A stretch of DNA of 64,000 bases from Pseudomonas weihenstephanensis (GCF_001043055.1 NZ_JYLF01000004.1:496001-560000); one strand, 5' to 3'; counted from the first letter of the stretch, positions 1-9,128 are shown. Notes: generated by a model not told the origin, from the sequence alone. Numbers and translations are program-made.

Positions 1-511
1 TGAGCTGCGCAATAAGTTGACTGCGCGCCTGGCTCACCAGCTCGGCCACTTTATGCCGTGCCTGCGGGCCCTGGATCGCCAACAAGGCAAGTTCGGCGCG
101 CTCTTGCAGTTGCACGTCATAACCTTGGGACTGGGTCGTCATCCAGGCCAAATCCTGTTCACGGGTGGCCGCGTTGACGATCAGGCGGTAACCGGCGTCC
201 ATCAGGTAGACGATCATATCGTCGACCACGCCGCCTTTCTCATTGAGCATGGCGCTGTAAAGCGCGCGGCCCGGGGTATTAAGTCGTTCGACGTCGTTGG
301 CCAGCAAGCGCTGTAACCATTCCTTGGCCTGAACCCCAGTGACGTCAATCACGGTCATATGCGAGACATCAAATACGCCGCAGTCCTGGCGCACCTCGTG
401 GTGCTCCTCAACTTGCGAGCCGTAATGCAAAGGCATATCCCAACCGCCAAAATCGACCATCTTCGCGCCAAGGGCGAGATGCAGGTCATACAAAGGCGTA
501 CGCTGTCCCAT
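1..511 (-). CDS. gcvT: Aminomethyltransferase of the glycine cleavage system, N-terminal part
   Basis: The first 170 residues of GcvT (T-protein), which transfers the aminomethyl carbon from the H-protein lipoyl arm to tetrahydrofolate. The gene runs off the left edge, so the C-terminal half is not visible. The frame is open throughout and begins [20 protein letters not shown], followed by the family signatures [19 protein letters not shown] and [10 protein letters not shown]. The ATG at 509-511 is preceded by a strong AAGGAGG Shine-Dalgarno, which fixes the start. A TACAAT hexamer about 100 bases upstream could be a -10 box. Other gcv genes would lie outside the window. Identification is firm for the part seen. 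Confidence 0.93.
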   Translation of the reverse strand, partial: MGQRTPLYDLHLALGAKMVDFGGWDMPLHYGSQVEEHHEVRQDCGVFDVSHMTVIDVTGVQAKEWLQRLLANDVERLNTPGRALYSAMLNEKGGVVDDMIVYLMDAGYRLIVNAATREQDLAWMTTQSQGYDVQLQERAELALLAIQGPQARHKVAELVSQARSQLIAQL

Positions 512-667
512 GGGTTCCTCCTTCCGGGCTTGGCGAAGGTGCGGACAGGCGTGCAGAGCGCTTCAAACCACATAACGTAGCTTTCTGACGCTGCGCAGGG
601 AACCTGGCCTGATTGACAGACCGCACCGAATGCCGCGCATTGTAGCCGCATGCCGGGGGGCTGGCAC

Positions 668-2284
668 CTAACCGATGCGATGGGCTGAGCGTCTAATCAA
701 CCCGATGACCGGCAACAAACCCACCAGGACCAACGTCAGTGCGGGCAGAGAAGCCCGTGCCCACTCGCCTTCACTGGTCATTTCGAAGATGCGAACGGCC
801 AGCGTGTCCCAGCCAAAGGGCCGCATTAGAAGGGTGGCGGGCATTTCCTTAAGCACATCGACAAAGACCAACAGCGCAGCACTCAGCGTGCCCGGCAGCA
901 ATAACGGCAGATACACTTTGAAAAACAGTCGCGGGCCACTCACCCCCAAACTGCGCGCCGCTTCGGGCAAGGACGGTCGAATACGCGCCAGACTGTTTTC
1001 GAGCGGGCCATAGGCCACTGCGATGAATCGCACCAGATACGCCATCAGCAAGGCCGACAGGCTGCCCAGTAGCAGCGGCTTGCCCGCCCCGCCCAACCAG
1101 CCAGACAGGGGAATGACCAGTTCGCGGTCCAGGTAACTGAACGCCAACATGATCGAGACGGCCAACACGGAACCCGGCAAGGCGTAGCCCAGATTCGCCA
1201 GGCTGACCCCGGCGCGAATGGCCTGCGTGGGCGCCTGACGTCGGGCGAACGCCAAAACCAACGCCACACTCACGGTGATCAACGCCGCCATGCTGCCCAA
1301 ATACAAGGTGTGCAGGATGAGGCCGGTGTAGCGCTCATCGAGATCAAAGCGCCCGCGCTGCCAGAACCACACCACCAGTTGCAGCATCGGAATCACGAAC
1401 GCGCAGGCAAACACCAGTGCGCACCAACCGCTGGCCAGCCAGGCCTTGGGACCTTTGAGGGCATACAAGGCCTTGGTGCGCGGGCGCTCATTGCTGGCGC
1501 GGTTGGCGCCCCGGGCACGACGCTCGCCGTAAAGCACCAGCATCACCACCAACAACAGCAAACTGGCCAATTGCGCAGCGGTGGACAGGCTAAAAAAGCC
1601 ATACCAGGTCTTATAAATAGCCGTGGTAAAAGTGTCGAAATTGAACACCGACACCGCGCCGAAATCGGCCAGGGTTTCCATCAGCGCCAGCGCCACACCG
1701 GCACCAATCGCCGGCCGTGCCATCGGCAATGCCACTCGCCAGAATGCCTGCCACGGGCTTTGGCCCAGCACCCGTGCGGCTTCCATCAGGCCTTTGCCCT
1801 GCGCCAGGAACGCCGTTCGTGCCAGCAAATAGACATACGGGTAAAACACCAGAATCAGCACAATGATCACGCCACCGGTGGAACGCACGCGGGGCAATCG
1901 CAGCCCCATGCCAAACCACTCGCGTAGCAGCGTTTGCACCGGCCCGGCGAAATCCAGCAGACCGACGAATACAAACGCCAGCACGTAGGCTGGAATCGCA
2001 AACGGCAGCATCAAGGCCCAGTCCAGCCAGCGCCTGCCGGGGAATTCACACAGGCTGGTGAGCCATGCCAGGCTGACCCCGAGCAGCGTGACCCCGATAC
2101 CCACCCCAACGATCAATGTGAGCGTGTTGCCCAACAGCCGCGGCATTTGTGTGTCCCACAAATGGCTCCAGATCTGGGTGTCCACGCTTTGCCAAGACAG
2201 CAACAAGACGCTCAAGGGCAGCAGTACCAGAGCGGCAATGGTGAATACCAGCGGGTACCAGCGACGTTGGGCAGGATGGGCCAC
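668..2284 (-). CDS. Ferric iron ABC transporter permease (FbpB type)
   Basis: Inner-membrane permease of a binding-protein-dependent ferric iron importer. The roughly 538-residue protein contains two fused permease halves, each with several hydrophobic segments and a cytoplasmic coupling loop of the EAARxLG kind ('EAARVLGQSPWQAFWRV' in half one, 'EAARSLGVSGPRLFFKV' in half two). This fused layout is typical of FbpB, HitB and SfuB. The GTG at 2284 is preferred because GAGAG lies six bases upstream; a TTG at 2308 would add eight residues but has no ribosome site. It follows the binding-protein gene on the same strand across a 260-base gap holding a REP pair. No ATPase gene is adjacent. The metal is inferred from family and neighbour. 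Confidence 0.88.
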   Translation of the reverse strand: MAHPAQRRWYPLVFTIAALVLLPLSVLLLSWQSVDTQIWSHLWDTQMPRLLGNTLTLIVGVGIGVTLLGVSLAWLTSLCEFPGRRWLDWALMLPFAIPAYVLAFVFVGLLDFAGPVQTLLREWFGMGLRLPRVRSTGGVIIVLILVFYPYVYLLARTAFLAQGKGLMEAARVLGQSPWQAFWRVALPMARPAIGAGVALALMETLADFGAVSVFNFDTFTTAIYKTWYGFFSLSTAAQLASLLLLVVMLVLYGERRARGANRASNERPRTKALYALKGPKAWLASGWCALVFACAFVIPMLQLVVWFWQRGRFDLDERYTGLILHTLYLGSMAALITVSVALVLAFARRQAPTQAIRAGVSLANLGYALPGSVLAVSIMLAFSYLDRELVIPLSGWLGGAGKPLLLGSLSALLMAYLVRFIAVAYGPLENSLARIRPSLPEAARSLGVSGPRLFFKVYLPLLLPGTLSAALLVFVDVLKEMPATLLMRPFGWDTLAVRIFEMTSEGEWARASLPALTLVLVGLLPVIGLIRRSAHRIG

Positions 2285-2370
2285 GAAAAACTCTCGAAAG
2301 GTGGGCAAGGCGAGGGATTGTATGTTGCGTAGCTACACGATGTTCGAAGCGTCTTTCAACAGAATCAAAA

Positions 2371-2527
2371 GCCCCTCACCCTAACCCCCTCCCGGGGGAG
2401 AGGAGACTGACCGCGTGTGGTCTCACGTTCATCACCCTCTCCCCAAGCGAATGAACTGAGCGCATGCAATCTCAAACACACTTCAATCAGCTCCCTCTCC
2501 CTCCGGGAGAGGGTTGGGGTGAGGGCT
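2371..2527. repeat. Inverted pair of GC-rich REP-type repeats
   Basis: Two related units of about 35 bases face each other. The left unit (2371-2404) reads CCCTCACCCTAACCCCCTCC and continues into a CCCGGGGG core. The right unit (2491-2527) is its approximate reverse complement, with GGGTTGGGGTGAGGG. Each unit is itself a hairpin. The pair sits between the binding-protein and permease genes, so it could fold in the mRNA and set the ratio of the two products, as described for REP elements in other periplasmic-transport operons. That role is inference. Confidence 0.75.
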
Positions 2528-2545
2528 TGCTGCACTTCACACCCA

Positions 2546-3547
2546 TCAATTCCAGCCAGCACGGTCCATCATGCGGATCGCTTCAGCCTGGCGCTTGCCT
2601 GCCACTTCAACCGGCAAGGCATCAGCCTTGAACTCACCCCAACTGGCCACTTCGGTAGAAGGCGGCACGCTCGGGTTAGCCGGGAACTCTTGGTTAGTGC
2701 CCGCAAAAATCGACTGTGCCTCAGGCGTGGTCATCCATTCAACCAACGCTTTGGCCGCTTCAGGGTGCGGCGCGTATTTGGTCAGGCCAATGCCCGACAG
2801 GTTGACGTGAACACCCCGGTCGGCCTGATTGGGCCAAAACAACTTCACCGCCAGATCCGGCTTCTGCTTGTGCAAACGGCCGTAGTAGTACGTGTTAACG
2901 ATGCCCACGTCGCACTGCCCGGCGTTGATTGCTTCCAACACCGCAATGTCATCCGAGAACACGTCTGTGGACAGGTTGTTGACCCAGCCCTTGAGGATTT
3001 CTTCGGTTTTTTCAGGACCGTTCACCTCAATCATGGTGGCGGTCAGCGACTGGTTATACACCTTCTTGGCCGTGCGCAGGCACAGGCGGCCTTCCCAGTT
3101 TTTGTCAGCCAATGCCTCGTAGGTCGACAGTTCTTCGGGCTTAACCCGGTCGGTGGAATAGGCGATGGTCCGGGCGCGCAGGCTCAAACCCGTCCATTCG
3201 TGGGACGAGGAGCGGTATTGAGGCGGGATGTTTTTGTCGATAACGGGCGAAGTGAACGGTTGCAGGATGCCCATCTGCTCGGCTTGCCACAGGTTGCCGG
3301 CATCGACCGTGAGCAGCAGGTCGGCGGTGGCATTTTGGCCCTCAGCCTTGATGCGCTGCATCAGCGGCGCTTCCTTGTCGGTGATGAACTTGACCTTAAC
3401 CCCGGTTTTGGCGGTGTAGGCGTCAAATACCGGCTTGATCAGCTCATCGATACGCGAGGAGTACACCACCACTTCATCGGCAGCAGAAACACCGCTGGCA
3501 AAAACGGTGAGGGCCAGGGCAGTCAGTAGACGCTTGGGTGCCAACAT
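2546..3547 (-). CDS. Ferric iron ABC transporter periplasmic binding protein (FbpA/FutA type)
   Basis: A periplasmic iron-binding protein of 333 residues. A signal peptide is clear at the N-terminus ([22 protein letters not shown], cleavage near residue 22), and the mature part begins with the family signature '[20 protein letters not shown]'. The motifs '[15 protein letters not shown]' and '[11 protein letters not shown]' fit class-I iron-binding proteins; the YYYG tyrosines are the usual Fe(III) ligands. It is first in a two-gene operon with the permease. An AATGGTAGTGAATCACATTT stretch upstream (3582-3601) loosely resembles a Fur box. The importer would need an ATPase encoded elsewhere. 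The family is firm; iron as substrate is very likely. Confidence 0.9.
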   Translation of the reverse strand: MLAPKRLLTALALTVFASGVSAADEVVVYSSRIDELIKPVFDAYTAKTGVKVKFITDKEAPLMQRIKAEGQNATADLLLTVDAGNLWQAEQMGILQPFTSPVIDKNIPPQYRSSSHEWTGLSLRARTIAYSTDRVKPEELSTYEALADKNWEGRLCLRTAKKVYNQSLTATMIEVNGPEKTEEILKGWVNNLSTDVFSDDIAVLEAINAGQCDVGIVNTYYYGRLHKQKPDLAVKLFWPNQADRGVHVNLSGIGLTKYAPHPEAAKALVEWMTTPEAQSIFAGTNQEFPANPSVPPSTEVASWGEFKADALPVEVAGKRQAEAIRMMDRAGWN

Positions 3548-3580
3548 GAGGGGCGGTCTCTCTCAATGCGAATCGGGCGT

Positions 3581-3603
3581 AAATGGTAGTGAATCACATT
3601 TGC
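3581..3603 (-). promoter_or_regulatory. Possible Fur-box-like site upstream of the iron-binding protein gene
   Basis: An AT-rich stretch 33 bases before the start of the binding-protein gene carries AATG and GATTCA-like elements in roughly the spacing of Fur hexamers. The match is partial and judged by eye only. Iron repression is expected for this operon, which is the main reason to note the site. Confidence 0.25.
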
Positions 3604-3653
3604 CATCTCAACCTAACTCGCCCCGGAGGCGTTACCAGATGTTGCAGAAAGCC

Positions 3654-3756
3654 TCTGTAGCCGCTGCCGCAGGCTGCGATAAGGACCGCAGGCCCTTCGC
3701 TTTTAAAGAACGGGGTCGCTGCGCAACCCATCGCAGCCTGCGGCAGCGGCTACAGA
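3654..3756. repeat. REPIN-like inverted REP pair
   Basis: Two copies of a 27-base element flank a short spacer in inverted orientation. The left copy at 3654-3680 contains GTAGCCGCTGCCGCAGGCTG; the right copy at 3730-3756 is its reverse complement. The arrangement matches the REP doublets (REPINs) known from fluorescens-group Pseudomonas. It lies between the iron-transport operon and the 3' end of the ubiI-like gene. Relatives of the same core occur at 19940 and 28315. Confidence 0.85.
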
Positions 3757-3759
3757 CAT

Positions 3760-4983
3760 TTAAGCCTTGGCCAACGGTGGCAGGTCGCCGGTGAGGCCCA
3801 GCGCCTGGCGCACGAACAGGGCTTTGGCTTCGGGCATCTGATTCACCCATTTCAAGCCGCTGTTGCGCAGCAGCCGGGCGCTTAACGAGTCGGCCTGAAA
3901 CAACCGCTGGAAACCTTCCATTGCGGCCATCAGTGCCAGATTGTGAGGCATGCGACGCCGCTCGAAACGGCTCAACACTTTGACATCCGCCAACCGCTCA
4001 CCACGATCAACCGCGTGCAAGATCACCTGCGCCAGCACTGCTGCGTCAAGGAAGCCCAGGTTGACGCCCTGCCCGGCCAACGGATGAATGGTGTGGGCCG
4101 CATCGCCAATCAGCGCCAGCCCCTCAGCCACGTAGCGTTTGGCATGCCGTTGACGCAGCGGCACGCAAACCCGTGAATCGGCGCTCAATACAGGGCCCAG
4201 ACGCCCTTCAAACGCCAGCGCCAGTTCGCGGCAGAACGCGTCATCCTCCAGTGCCATCAAGTGCTGCGCTTGTTCGGGGGTGGTGGACCACACGATCGAG
4301 CACCAGTCTTGCTGGCCGTCACGCTGCAAGGGCAAGAACGCCAGCGGGCCGTGATCGGTGAAGCGTTGCCAGGCGGTCTGCTGATGCGGTTGAGCGCAGC
4401 GCACGCTGGCAACAATGGCGTGATGCATGTAGTCCCATTCGCGGGTCTGGCAACCGGTCAGACGTCGCACAGCCGAGTTGGCGCCGTCGGCGGCAATCAC
4501 TAAGGGCGCACGCAGGGTGCGGCCATCGGCCAGGGTCAGCAGCCAGTCATCGCCAGAGCGGCGCATTTGCTCAAGACGGGCATTGGCCAGTAATTCAATG
4601 TCCACGCCCTGCAAACTGTCGAGCAAGGCGTCTTGCACTACGCGGTTTTCGACGATGTGGCCCAGCACCTCGGCATGCACACTGACGGCCGAGAAGTGGA
4701 TCTGGCCGGTGCCGCTGCCGTCCCACACGTGCATGTGCGAATACGGGCTGACGCGGCGAGCGACAATGCCGTCCCATGCACCAAGGCGTTGCAAAATGCG
4801 CTGGCTGGCCGCCGACAAGGCGCTGACCCGAGGCTCGAAGGCGTCGTCACCCCTGAACGGTTTGACGCTCAGCGGCCCGCCGTCGAGCAGCACGATTTTC
4901 AAACCGCTGTCTTTGAGCGCCAGCGCCAAGGCGCTTCCGACCATTCCGGCCCCAACAATCAGCACATCTGCGCGCATTTCCAT
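3760..4983 (-). CDS. ubiI: FAD-dependent ubiquinone biosynthesis hydroxylase, UbiI/VisC-like
   Basis: A class A flavoprotein monooxygenase of 407 residues that hydroxylates the ring of an octaprenylphenol intermediate in ubiquinone synthesis. It has the N-terminal dinucleotide motif GAGMVG (residues 11-16), the middle ADGANS motif (165-170) and the C-terminal GDAAH...PLAGQG flavin-binding motif (293-306). It lies 82 bases downstream of ubiH on the same strand and probably shares its transcript. Homologues are labelled UbiF or UbiI; pseudomonads generally use Coq7 for the C6 step, so the C5 hydroxylase UbiI is favoured by inference. A second ATG two codons in is possible. Confidence 0.85.
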   Translation of the reverse strand: MEMRADVLIVGAGMVGSALALALKDSGLKIVLLDGGPLSVKPFRGDDAFEPRVSALSAASQRILQRLGAWDGIVARRVSPYSHMHVWDGSGTGQIHFSAVSVHAEVLGHIVENRVVQDALLDSLQGVDIELLANARLEQMRRSGDDWLLTLADGRTLRAPLVIAADGANSAVRRLTGCQTREWDYMHHAIVASVRCAQPHQQTAWQRFTDHGPLAFLPLQRDGQQDWCSIVWSTTPEQAQHLMALEDDAFCRELALAFEGRLGPVLSADSRVCVPLRQRHAKRYVAEGLALIGDAAHTIHPLAGQGVNLGFLDAAVLAQVILHAVDRGERLADVKVLSRFERRRMPHNLALMAAMEGFQRLFQADSLSARLLRNSGLKWVNQMPEAKALFVRQALGLTGDLPPLAKA

Positions 4984-5065
4984 GCTTTAAGCCTGTCTCG
5001 TGAGCAGCATTCGCCGCACCTGAATAAAAATGGACCGACACGGGACGTATTCGCCCCGGTCGTCA

Positions 5066-6253
5066 TCAACTGTCTGCGCGAGTCCCCAGCCCCATCGCCT
5101 GACGGGCAAACCAGCGCTTGGCCGGTGGTAGCAGATCAAGGCCCAGCAAGCCAAGGTTGCGACCGAACGAAATCAGGGTCTGATCGCTGCCAAACAGGCG
5201 TGTTACCTGATCCGAGAAGCCGATGGTCAGTTGCTGATCGAGTGTTTGGCGCTGTTGATAACTCAGCAAAGTGGCGAAGTCGCCGAGTTTTTCATCACTC
5301 GCCAGCAGCGTCCGGGCCAAGGCGTCCGCGTCCCGCAACGACAAGTTAAAACCCTGCCCGGCAATCGGGTGCAGGCTGTGCGCAGCGTTGCCGAGCACCG
5401 CAAGGTGCGGGCGTACTTGCTCTTGCGCCTCGATCAACGTGAGCGGGTACAAATGGCGCGCCCCCACCTGTTTGAGGGTGCCCAGGCGATAGCCAAACAC
5501 GCCCTGCAACTCGCTGAGGAAGCGGCGCTCATCCAGCGCTGCCAGACGCTCGGCATCCATACCTAGCCGGGTCCAGACCAGCGCACAGCGGTTTTCGGGC
5601 AACGGCAGCAATGCCATCGGCCCTTCTTCGGTGAAGCGCTCGAAGGCCATGCCGCCGTGGGCTTGGCTGGGGGTGATGTTGGCGATCAACGCGCTTTGGT
5701 CATAAGGGCGCTTGCTGACATGAATGCCCAACTGCTCGCGCAGCCCCGAACGACCGCCGTCGGCCAGTACTGCCAGGTCGCAGTCCAGCGTGGTTTCATC
5801 GTTCAAGGTCAGGCGGTAGCCGTCTTCGAGAGGCTGCATGCGGGTCACTTCGGCCGGGCAGCGCCAACTGATCACGTCCGGGTCCAGGCCCTTCCACAAG
5901 CACTGGCCCAACCAGGCGTTTTCGACCACATAACCCAGCGCAGGGACACCTTCTTCAAGCGCCGACAACCGTGCGGTGGAGAAACGACCACGGTCAGAAA
6001 CGTGAATATCCTTGATCGGCTCGGCACGGGGGGCGATGGACTGCCACAGCCCCAGCCGCTCATAAATTTGCCGCGCGCCATAGCTCAGCGCCGACGAGCG
6101 GGCGTCGTAGCTCGGCTGGTAGCTGTTGCCGGGGGCAAAAGGCTCGATCAGGACGATCTTCCAGCCCCGCGCCTTGGCCCCGGCTTGCAACGCCAGCGCA
6201 AGGCTTGCGCCCACCAGGCCGCCACCAATGATTGCCAGGTTGGTGCGACTCAT
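5066..6253 (-). CDS. ubiH: 2-octaprenyl-6-methoxyphenol hydroxylase UbiH
   Basis: A 395-residue FAD monooxygenase for the C1 hydroxylation in ubiquinone biosynthesis. Motifs are in the expected order: GGGLVG (10-15), ADGGRS (164-169) and GNAAHSLHPIAGQGFNLSLR (288-307). Asn in place of the usual Asp in the GD motif is common in UbiH. The start ATG overlaps the stop of pepP by four bases (ATGA), so the two are translationally coupled. The order pepP-ubiH-ubiI matches E. coli and other gammaproteobacteria, supporting UbiH rather than a generic monooxygenase. Confidence 0.94.
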   Translation of the reverse strand: MSRTNLAIIGGGLVGASLALALQAGAKARGWKIVLIEPFAPGNSYQPSYDARSSALSYGARQIYERLGLWQSIAPRAEPIKDIHVSDRGRFSTARLSALEEGVPALGYVVENAWLGQCLWKGLDPDVISWRCPAEVTRMQPLEDGYRLTLNDETTLDCDLAVLADGGRSGLREQLGIHVSKRPYDQSALIANITPSQAHGGMAFERFTEEGPMALLPLPENRCALVWTRLGMDAERLAALDERRFLSELQGVFGYRLGTLKQVGARHLYPLTLIEAQEQVRPHLAVLGNAAHSLHPIAGQGFNLSLRDADALARTLLASDEKLGDFATLLSYQQRQTLDQQLTIGFSDQVTRLFGSDQTLISFGRNLGLLGLDLLPPAKRWFARQAMGLGTRADS

Positions 6254-7584
6254 GCCACGCGCGCCTTTGCCGCCGCCATCAAGGCTTCGATGTCAGCGAC
6301 GGTTTTGGGCACGTCGCCGGTCAGAATGTCACAGCCATGTTTGGTGACCACTACGTCGTCCTCGATCCGCACACCAATGCCGCGCCATTTTTTGGCGACA
6401 TTCAGATTGTTCGGGCTGATGTAAATACCGGGCTCAACGGTGAGGGTCATGCCTGCTTCCAGCACGCGCCACTCTCCACCGACCTTGTATTCACCCACGT
6501 CATGCACATCCAGCCCCAGCCAATGTCCGGCGCGGTGCATGTAAAACGCTTTATAGGCCTCGCTGGCAATCAGCTCATCCACCTCGCCCTGCAACAAGCC
6601 CAAATCAACCAGACCTGCTGTAATCACCCGAACCGTGGCCTCGTGCGCCTGGTTCCAGTGCTTATTGGGCGCAATATCGGCAAATGCTGCTTCTTGCGAA
6701 GCCAACACCAATTCATAAATTGCTTTTTGTTCCGGCGAAAATTTCCCGCTTACGGGAAACGTTCGGCTGATGTCACTGGCGTAGCAGTCGATCTCACAGC
6801 CCGCATCAATCAAGACCAGATCGCCGTCTTTAAGCAGGGCGTCGTTCTGCTGATAGTGAAGAATGCAGCTGTTGTCACCCGACGCGACGATTGAGCCATA
6901 GGCCGGCATTTTCGCGCCGCTTTTACGAAACTCGTAATCCAGCTCGGCTTCAAGGCTGTACTCATGCAAGCCTGCACGGCTGGCTTGCATGGCACGGACA
7001 TGCGCACGGGCCGAAATTTGCGCCGCGTGGCGCATGACTTTGATTTCTGCCACCGATTTATACAGGCGCATGTCATGCAGCAGATGATCCAGAGCAACGA
7101 ATTCGTTGGGCGGTTGCGCACCCAGGCTGGCCTTGGAGCGAATGGTGTTGATCCACTCCATCAAGTGGCGGTCGAATTCGGGGTTGCTGCCCATCGCCGA
7201 ATACACCCGCTCGCGGCCTTCAATCAGGCCCGGCAGGATGTCGTCGATGTCGGTAATCGGGAACGCGTCGTCCGCGCCAAAGTCACGTATGGCGCCTTCT
7301 TGCCCTGCGCGCACTCCGTCCCACAGCTCGCGCTCAGGGTTGCGCTCACGGCAAAACAACACGTATTGGCCATGAGCCCGACCCGGGATCAACACAATCA
7401 CGGCTTCAGGCTCAGGAAAACCGCTCAGGTACTGAAAATTGCTTTCCTGACGGTACACGTGCTCAACATCTCGATTGCGAATCGCCACCGGCGCCGCAGG
7501 CAATATCGCGATGCTGTTGGGCTCCATCTGCGCCATGAGCGCCTTGCGGCGACGTGCGTATTCCGATTTCGGGATATGGATCAT
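6250..7584 (-). CDS. pepP: Xaa-Pro aminopeptidase PepP
   Basis: Cytoplasmic proline aminopeptidase II, a 444-residue two-manganese enzyme that removes an N-terminal residue preceding proline. The N-terminal aminopeptidase-P domain is followed by a pita-bread catalytic domain. The metal ligands are visible: Asp in 'LVLIDAGCE', Asp in 'YASDISRTFP', His in 'MHRAGHWLGLDVHD', Glu in 'TLTVEPGIY' and Glu in 'GVRIEDDVVVT'. It overlaps ubiH by four bases and follows the ygfB-like gene after 29 bases, giving a ygfB-pepP-ubiH-ubiI operon. Full length, no anomaly. Confidence 0.95.
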   Translation of the reverse strand: MIHIPKSEYARRRKALMAQMEPNSIAILPAAPVAIRNRDVEHVYRQESNFQYLSGFPEPEAVIVLIPGRAHGQYVLFCRERNPERELWDGVRAGQEGAIRDFGADDAFPITDIDDILPGLIEGRERVYSAMGSNPEFDRHLMEWINTIRSKASLGAQPPNEFVALDHLLHDMRLYKSVAEIKVMRHAAQISARAHVRAMQASRAGLHEYSLEAELDYEFRKSGAKMPAYGSIVASGDNSCILHYQQNDALLKDGDLVLIDAGCEIDCYASDISRTFPVSGKFSPEQKAIYELVLASQEAAFADIAPNKHWNQAHEATVRVITAGLVDLGLLQGEVDELIASEAYKAFYMHRAGHWLGLDVHDVGEYKVGGEWRVLEAGMTLTVEPGIYISPNNLNVAKKWRGIGVRIEDDVVVTKHGCDILTGDVPKTVADIEALMAAAKARVA

Positions 7585-7613
7585 GGGCAGACGGGTTTCC
7601 TCTTGGCGGTCGA

Positions 7614-8174
7614 TCAGTGCAACGAAGGCTTGACTGGAGCAGGCTCAGCCGTTTTTTTGGTTTCGGTGAACAGCAGCAGCGGCGCGACGCGCAAGTATTC
7701 CATCACTTCCATATAGTCGCTTTCACCGTCTTCGGACTCTTCCAGGGCATCTTGCACCTGGGCGATGGCGGCCAGGTCTTGCAGCACTTCCTGGCCCTCA
7801 ACGCTCAAGTCAACGCCCTGAGAGTTAAGGCCGAAGCCGGACAGGAAACCCTGGCACCACTCGCCCAATGCAGCAGCGCGGTCGGTCAGTGATGCGTCAT
7901 CGCTCGGCAACAGCAGCACGACGGTCATATCGTCACCGGTCAATTCACCTTTGACCATCTCTTGCAAACCGATCAGGGCATTGCGTACGTTGTCACTGAT
8001 TTCATTTTCGTGGAACAGCTCTTTGGCATCGGCCAACCAGCTGTCGGCATCGAAGCCTGCGCCGGCACAACTGCGCCCCAGCAACAGGCCGTGCAGTTCA
8101 GCAGGCGAAACGTTATGGCCGTTGTTGGTCAGCAGGGCGGCAAAGGCGTGATACGGGGAGTTCTGAATAGGCAT
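7614..8174 (-). CDS. ygfB: YgfB/YecA family protein (UPF0149)
   Basis: An acidic all-helical protein of 186 residues from the UPF0149 (YgfB) family, beginning [20 protein letters not shown] and containing the family's '[20 protein letters not shown]' and '[15 protein letters not shown]' segments. It has no known catalytic residues. Some YgfB proteins act as regulators in P. aeruginosa, but nothing here shows the role. It is first in the operon with pepP and ubiH and diverges from the zapA locus, leaving a 134-base promoter region. This arrangement is conserved in gammaproteobacteria. Confidence 0.9.
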   Translation of the reverse strand: MPIQNSPYHAFAALLTNNGHNVSPAELHGLLLGRSCAGAGFDADSWLADAKELFHENEISDNVRNALIGLQEMVKGELTGDDMTVVLLLPSDDASLTDRAAALGEWCQGFLSGFGLNSQGVDLSVEGQEVLQDLAAIAQVQDALEESEDGESDYMEVMEYLRVAPLLLFTETKKTAEPAPVKPSLH

Positions 8175-8308
8175 GGTCAGCTAGGCGCCAAGCGGCGCTA
8201 TGTCTAGAATGGAGGGCTTGTATCCTAGCATCGGCAGGCGAGCCAGACCATCGAGGCGTCAAAGCGCCTGATGGTGACCATCCATCAGAAAATACACAGT
8301 AGGACACA

Positions 8309-8518
8309 ATGGAAGACACCGACCTGCATGAACTGATGGCTAGACTCGAACGCCTGATTGGCCGGGTCGAGCAACTTAAAAGTCAAAACGGACTCTTACT
8401 AGCTCAAGAAAAGACTTGGCGCGAGGAACGCGCGCACCTCATTGAAAAAAACGAAATCGCCCGACACAAGGTGGAATCGATGATTTCGCGCCTCAAAGCC
8501 CTGGAGCAAGACTCATGA
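8309..8518 (+). CDS. Small coiled-coil protein, TIGR02449 family
   Basis: A 69-residue, highly charged, probably fully helical protein with heptad spacing through most of its length (leucines in 'LHELMARLERLIGRVEQL' and 'MISRLKALEQ'). It resembles the TIGR02449 family found next to zapA in pseudomonads, and its shape is like that of ZapB. Its last codons overlap the zapA start (ATGA), so the two are translated together. A role in Z-ring organisation is suggested only by this coupling and the coiled coil. Confidence 0.8.
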   Translation: MEDTDLHELMARLERLIGRVEQLKSQNGLLLAQEKTWREERAHLIEKNEIARHKVESMISRLKALEQDS

Positions 8519-8832
8519 GTTCAAGCAATAGCGTCACTGTGCACATCCTCGATAAAGAGTATTCGATCATGTGCCCCCAGGAAGAGCGCACCAACCTGGT
8601 GAGCGCGGCCCGTTATCTGGACGGCAAGATGCGCGAAATTCGCAGCAGCGGCAAAGTGATTGGTGCCGATCGTATCGCCGTGATGGCCGCCCTCAATATC
8701 ACCCACGACCTGCTGCACAAGCAGGAGATCGCCGAAGTTCAGACCAGCAGCTCCACCCGCGAACAGGTGCGCGACCTGCTTGACCGGGTCGATCTGGTGC
8801 TTGCCACTGATCCGAACGAACGTCAGAGCTGA
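8515..8832 (+). CDS. zapA: Cell division protein ZapA
   Basis: A 105-residue cytoplasmic protein that binds and bundles FtsZ at mid-cell. The N-terminal 'VTVHILDKEYSIMCP' and the following 'NLVSAARYLDGKMREIR' are typical of ZapA, and the C-terminal third is a coiled coil for dimerisation. It overlaps the preceding coiled-coil gene by four bases. The 6S RNA promoter begins just after its stop. The zapA-ssrS-ygfA order is conserved across gammaproteobacteria. Confidence 0.92.
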   Translation: MSSSNSVTVHILDKEYSIMCPQEERTNLVSAARYLDGKMREIRSSGKVIGADRIAVMAALNITHDLLHKQEIAEVQTSSSTREQVRDLLDRVDLVLATDPNERQS

Positions 8833-8852
8833 TTCAAAAGGTTTCTTTGGGG

Positions 8853-8858
8853 TATACT
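8853..8858 (+). promoter_or_regulatory. -10 box of the 6S RNA promoter
   Basis: TATACT lies 21 bases after the zapA stop and about seven bases before the predicted 6S RNA 5' end. The -35 region around 8830-8835 (TGATTC) is weak at 17-base spacing. The hexamer is a near-consensus sigma-70 -10 element. Confidence 0.65.
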
Positions 8859-8864
8859 CGCGCC

Positions 8865-9045
8865 ACTCCCTGGAGTATTCGCCAGTTAGCGATGTCCCTG
8901 AGCCGATTCGCACTACCCTGGAGCTTGCACGTTGGACCGGTGTGCATGTCCGCTCGACGGAAAGCCTTAAGGTCTACTGCAACTTCCACCTTGAACTTTC
9001 GGGTTCAAGGGCCAAGCCGACAGCGGTACGTCGGGGAGCCTGATT
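8865..9045 (+). ncRNA. ssrS: 6S RNA
   Basis: The non-coding RNA that mimics an open promoter and binds sigma-70 RNA polymerase holoenzyme. The interval holds no credible gene and lies exactly between zapA and ygfA, the conserved ssrS position. The 5' part (CACTCCCTGGAGTATTCGCC) and the 3' part (GTCGGGGAGCC) can pair to form the closing stem, and the length of about 180 bases fits. A hairpin at 9055-9078 follows. Both ends are estimates from the -10 box and the closing stem. Confidence 0.88.
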
Positions 9046-9054
9046 TCTTAGCGC

Positions 9055-9078
9055 AATGCCAGCTTTGTGCTGGCATTG
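9055..9078 (+). terminator. Hairpin after 6S RNA
   Basis: AATGCCAGC pairs perfectly with GCTGGCATT around a TTTGT loop. It is followed by only a short T-rich stretch (GGCTTT), so it may be a processing or weak termination structure rather than a strong intrinsic terminator. Confidence 0.45.
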
Positions 9079-9128
9079 GCTTTAACGAGTTGACCGTCCG
9101 GTGACTCGACCTTGAACAGCACGCCACC

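Noticed and set aside
512..667. Glycine riboswitch before gcvT
   Set aside because: The leader is short and the conserved aptamer core of the glycine riboswitch could not be found by eye.
1310..1927. Long plus-strand open frame of 205 codons
   Set aside because: It is antisense to the well-supported iron permease and its Gln/His-rich product is typical of a reverse-frame shadow.
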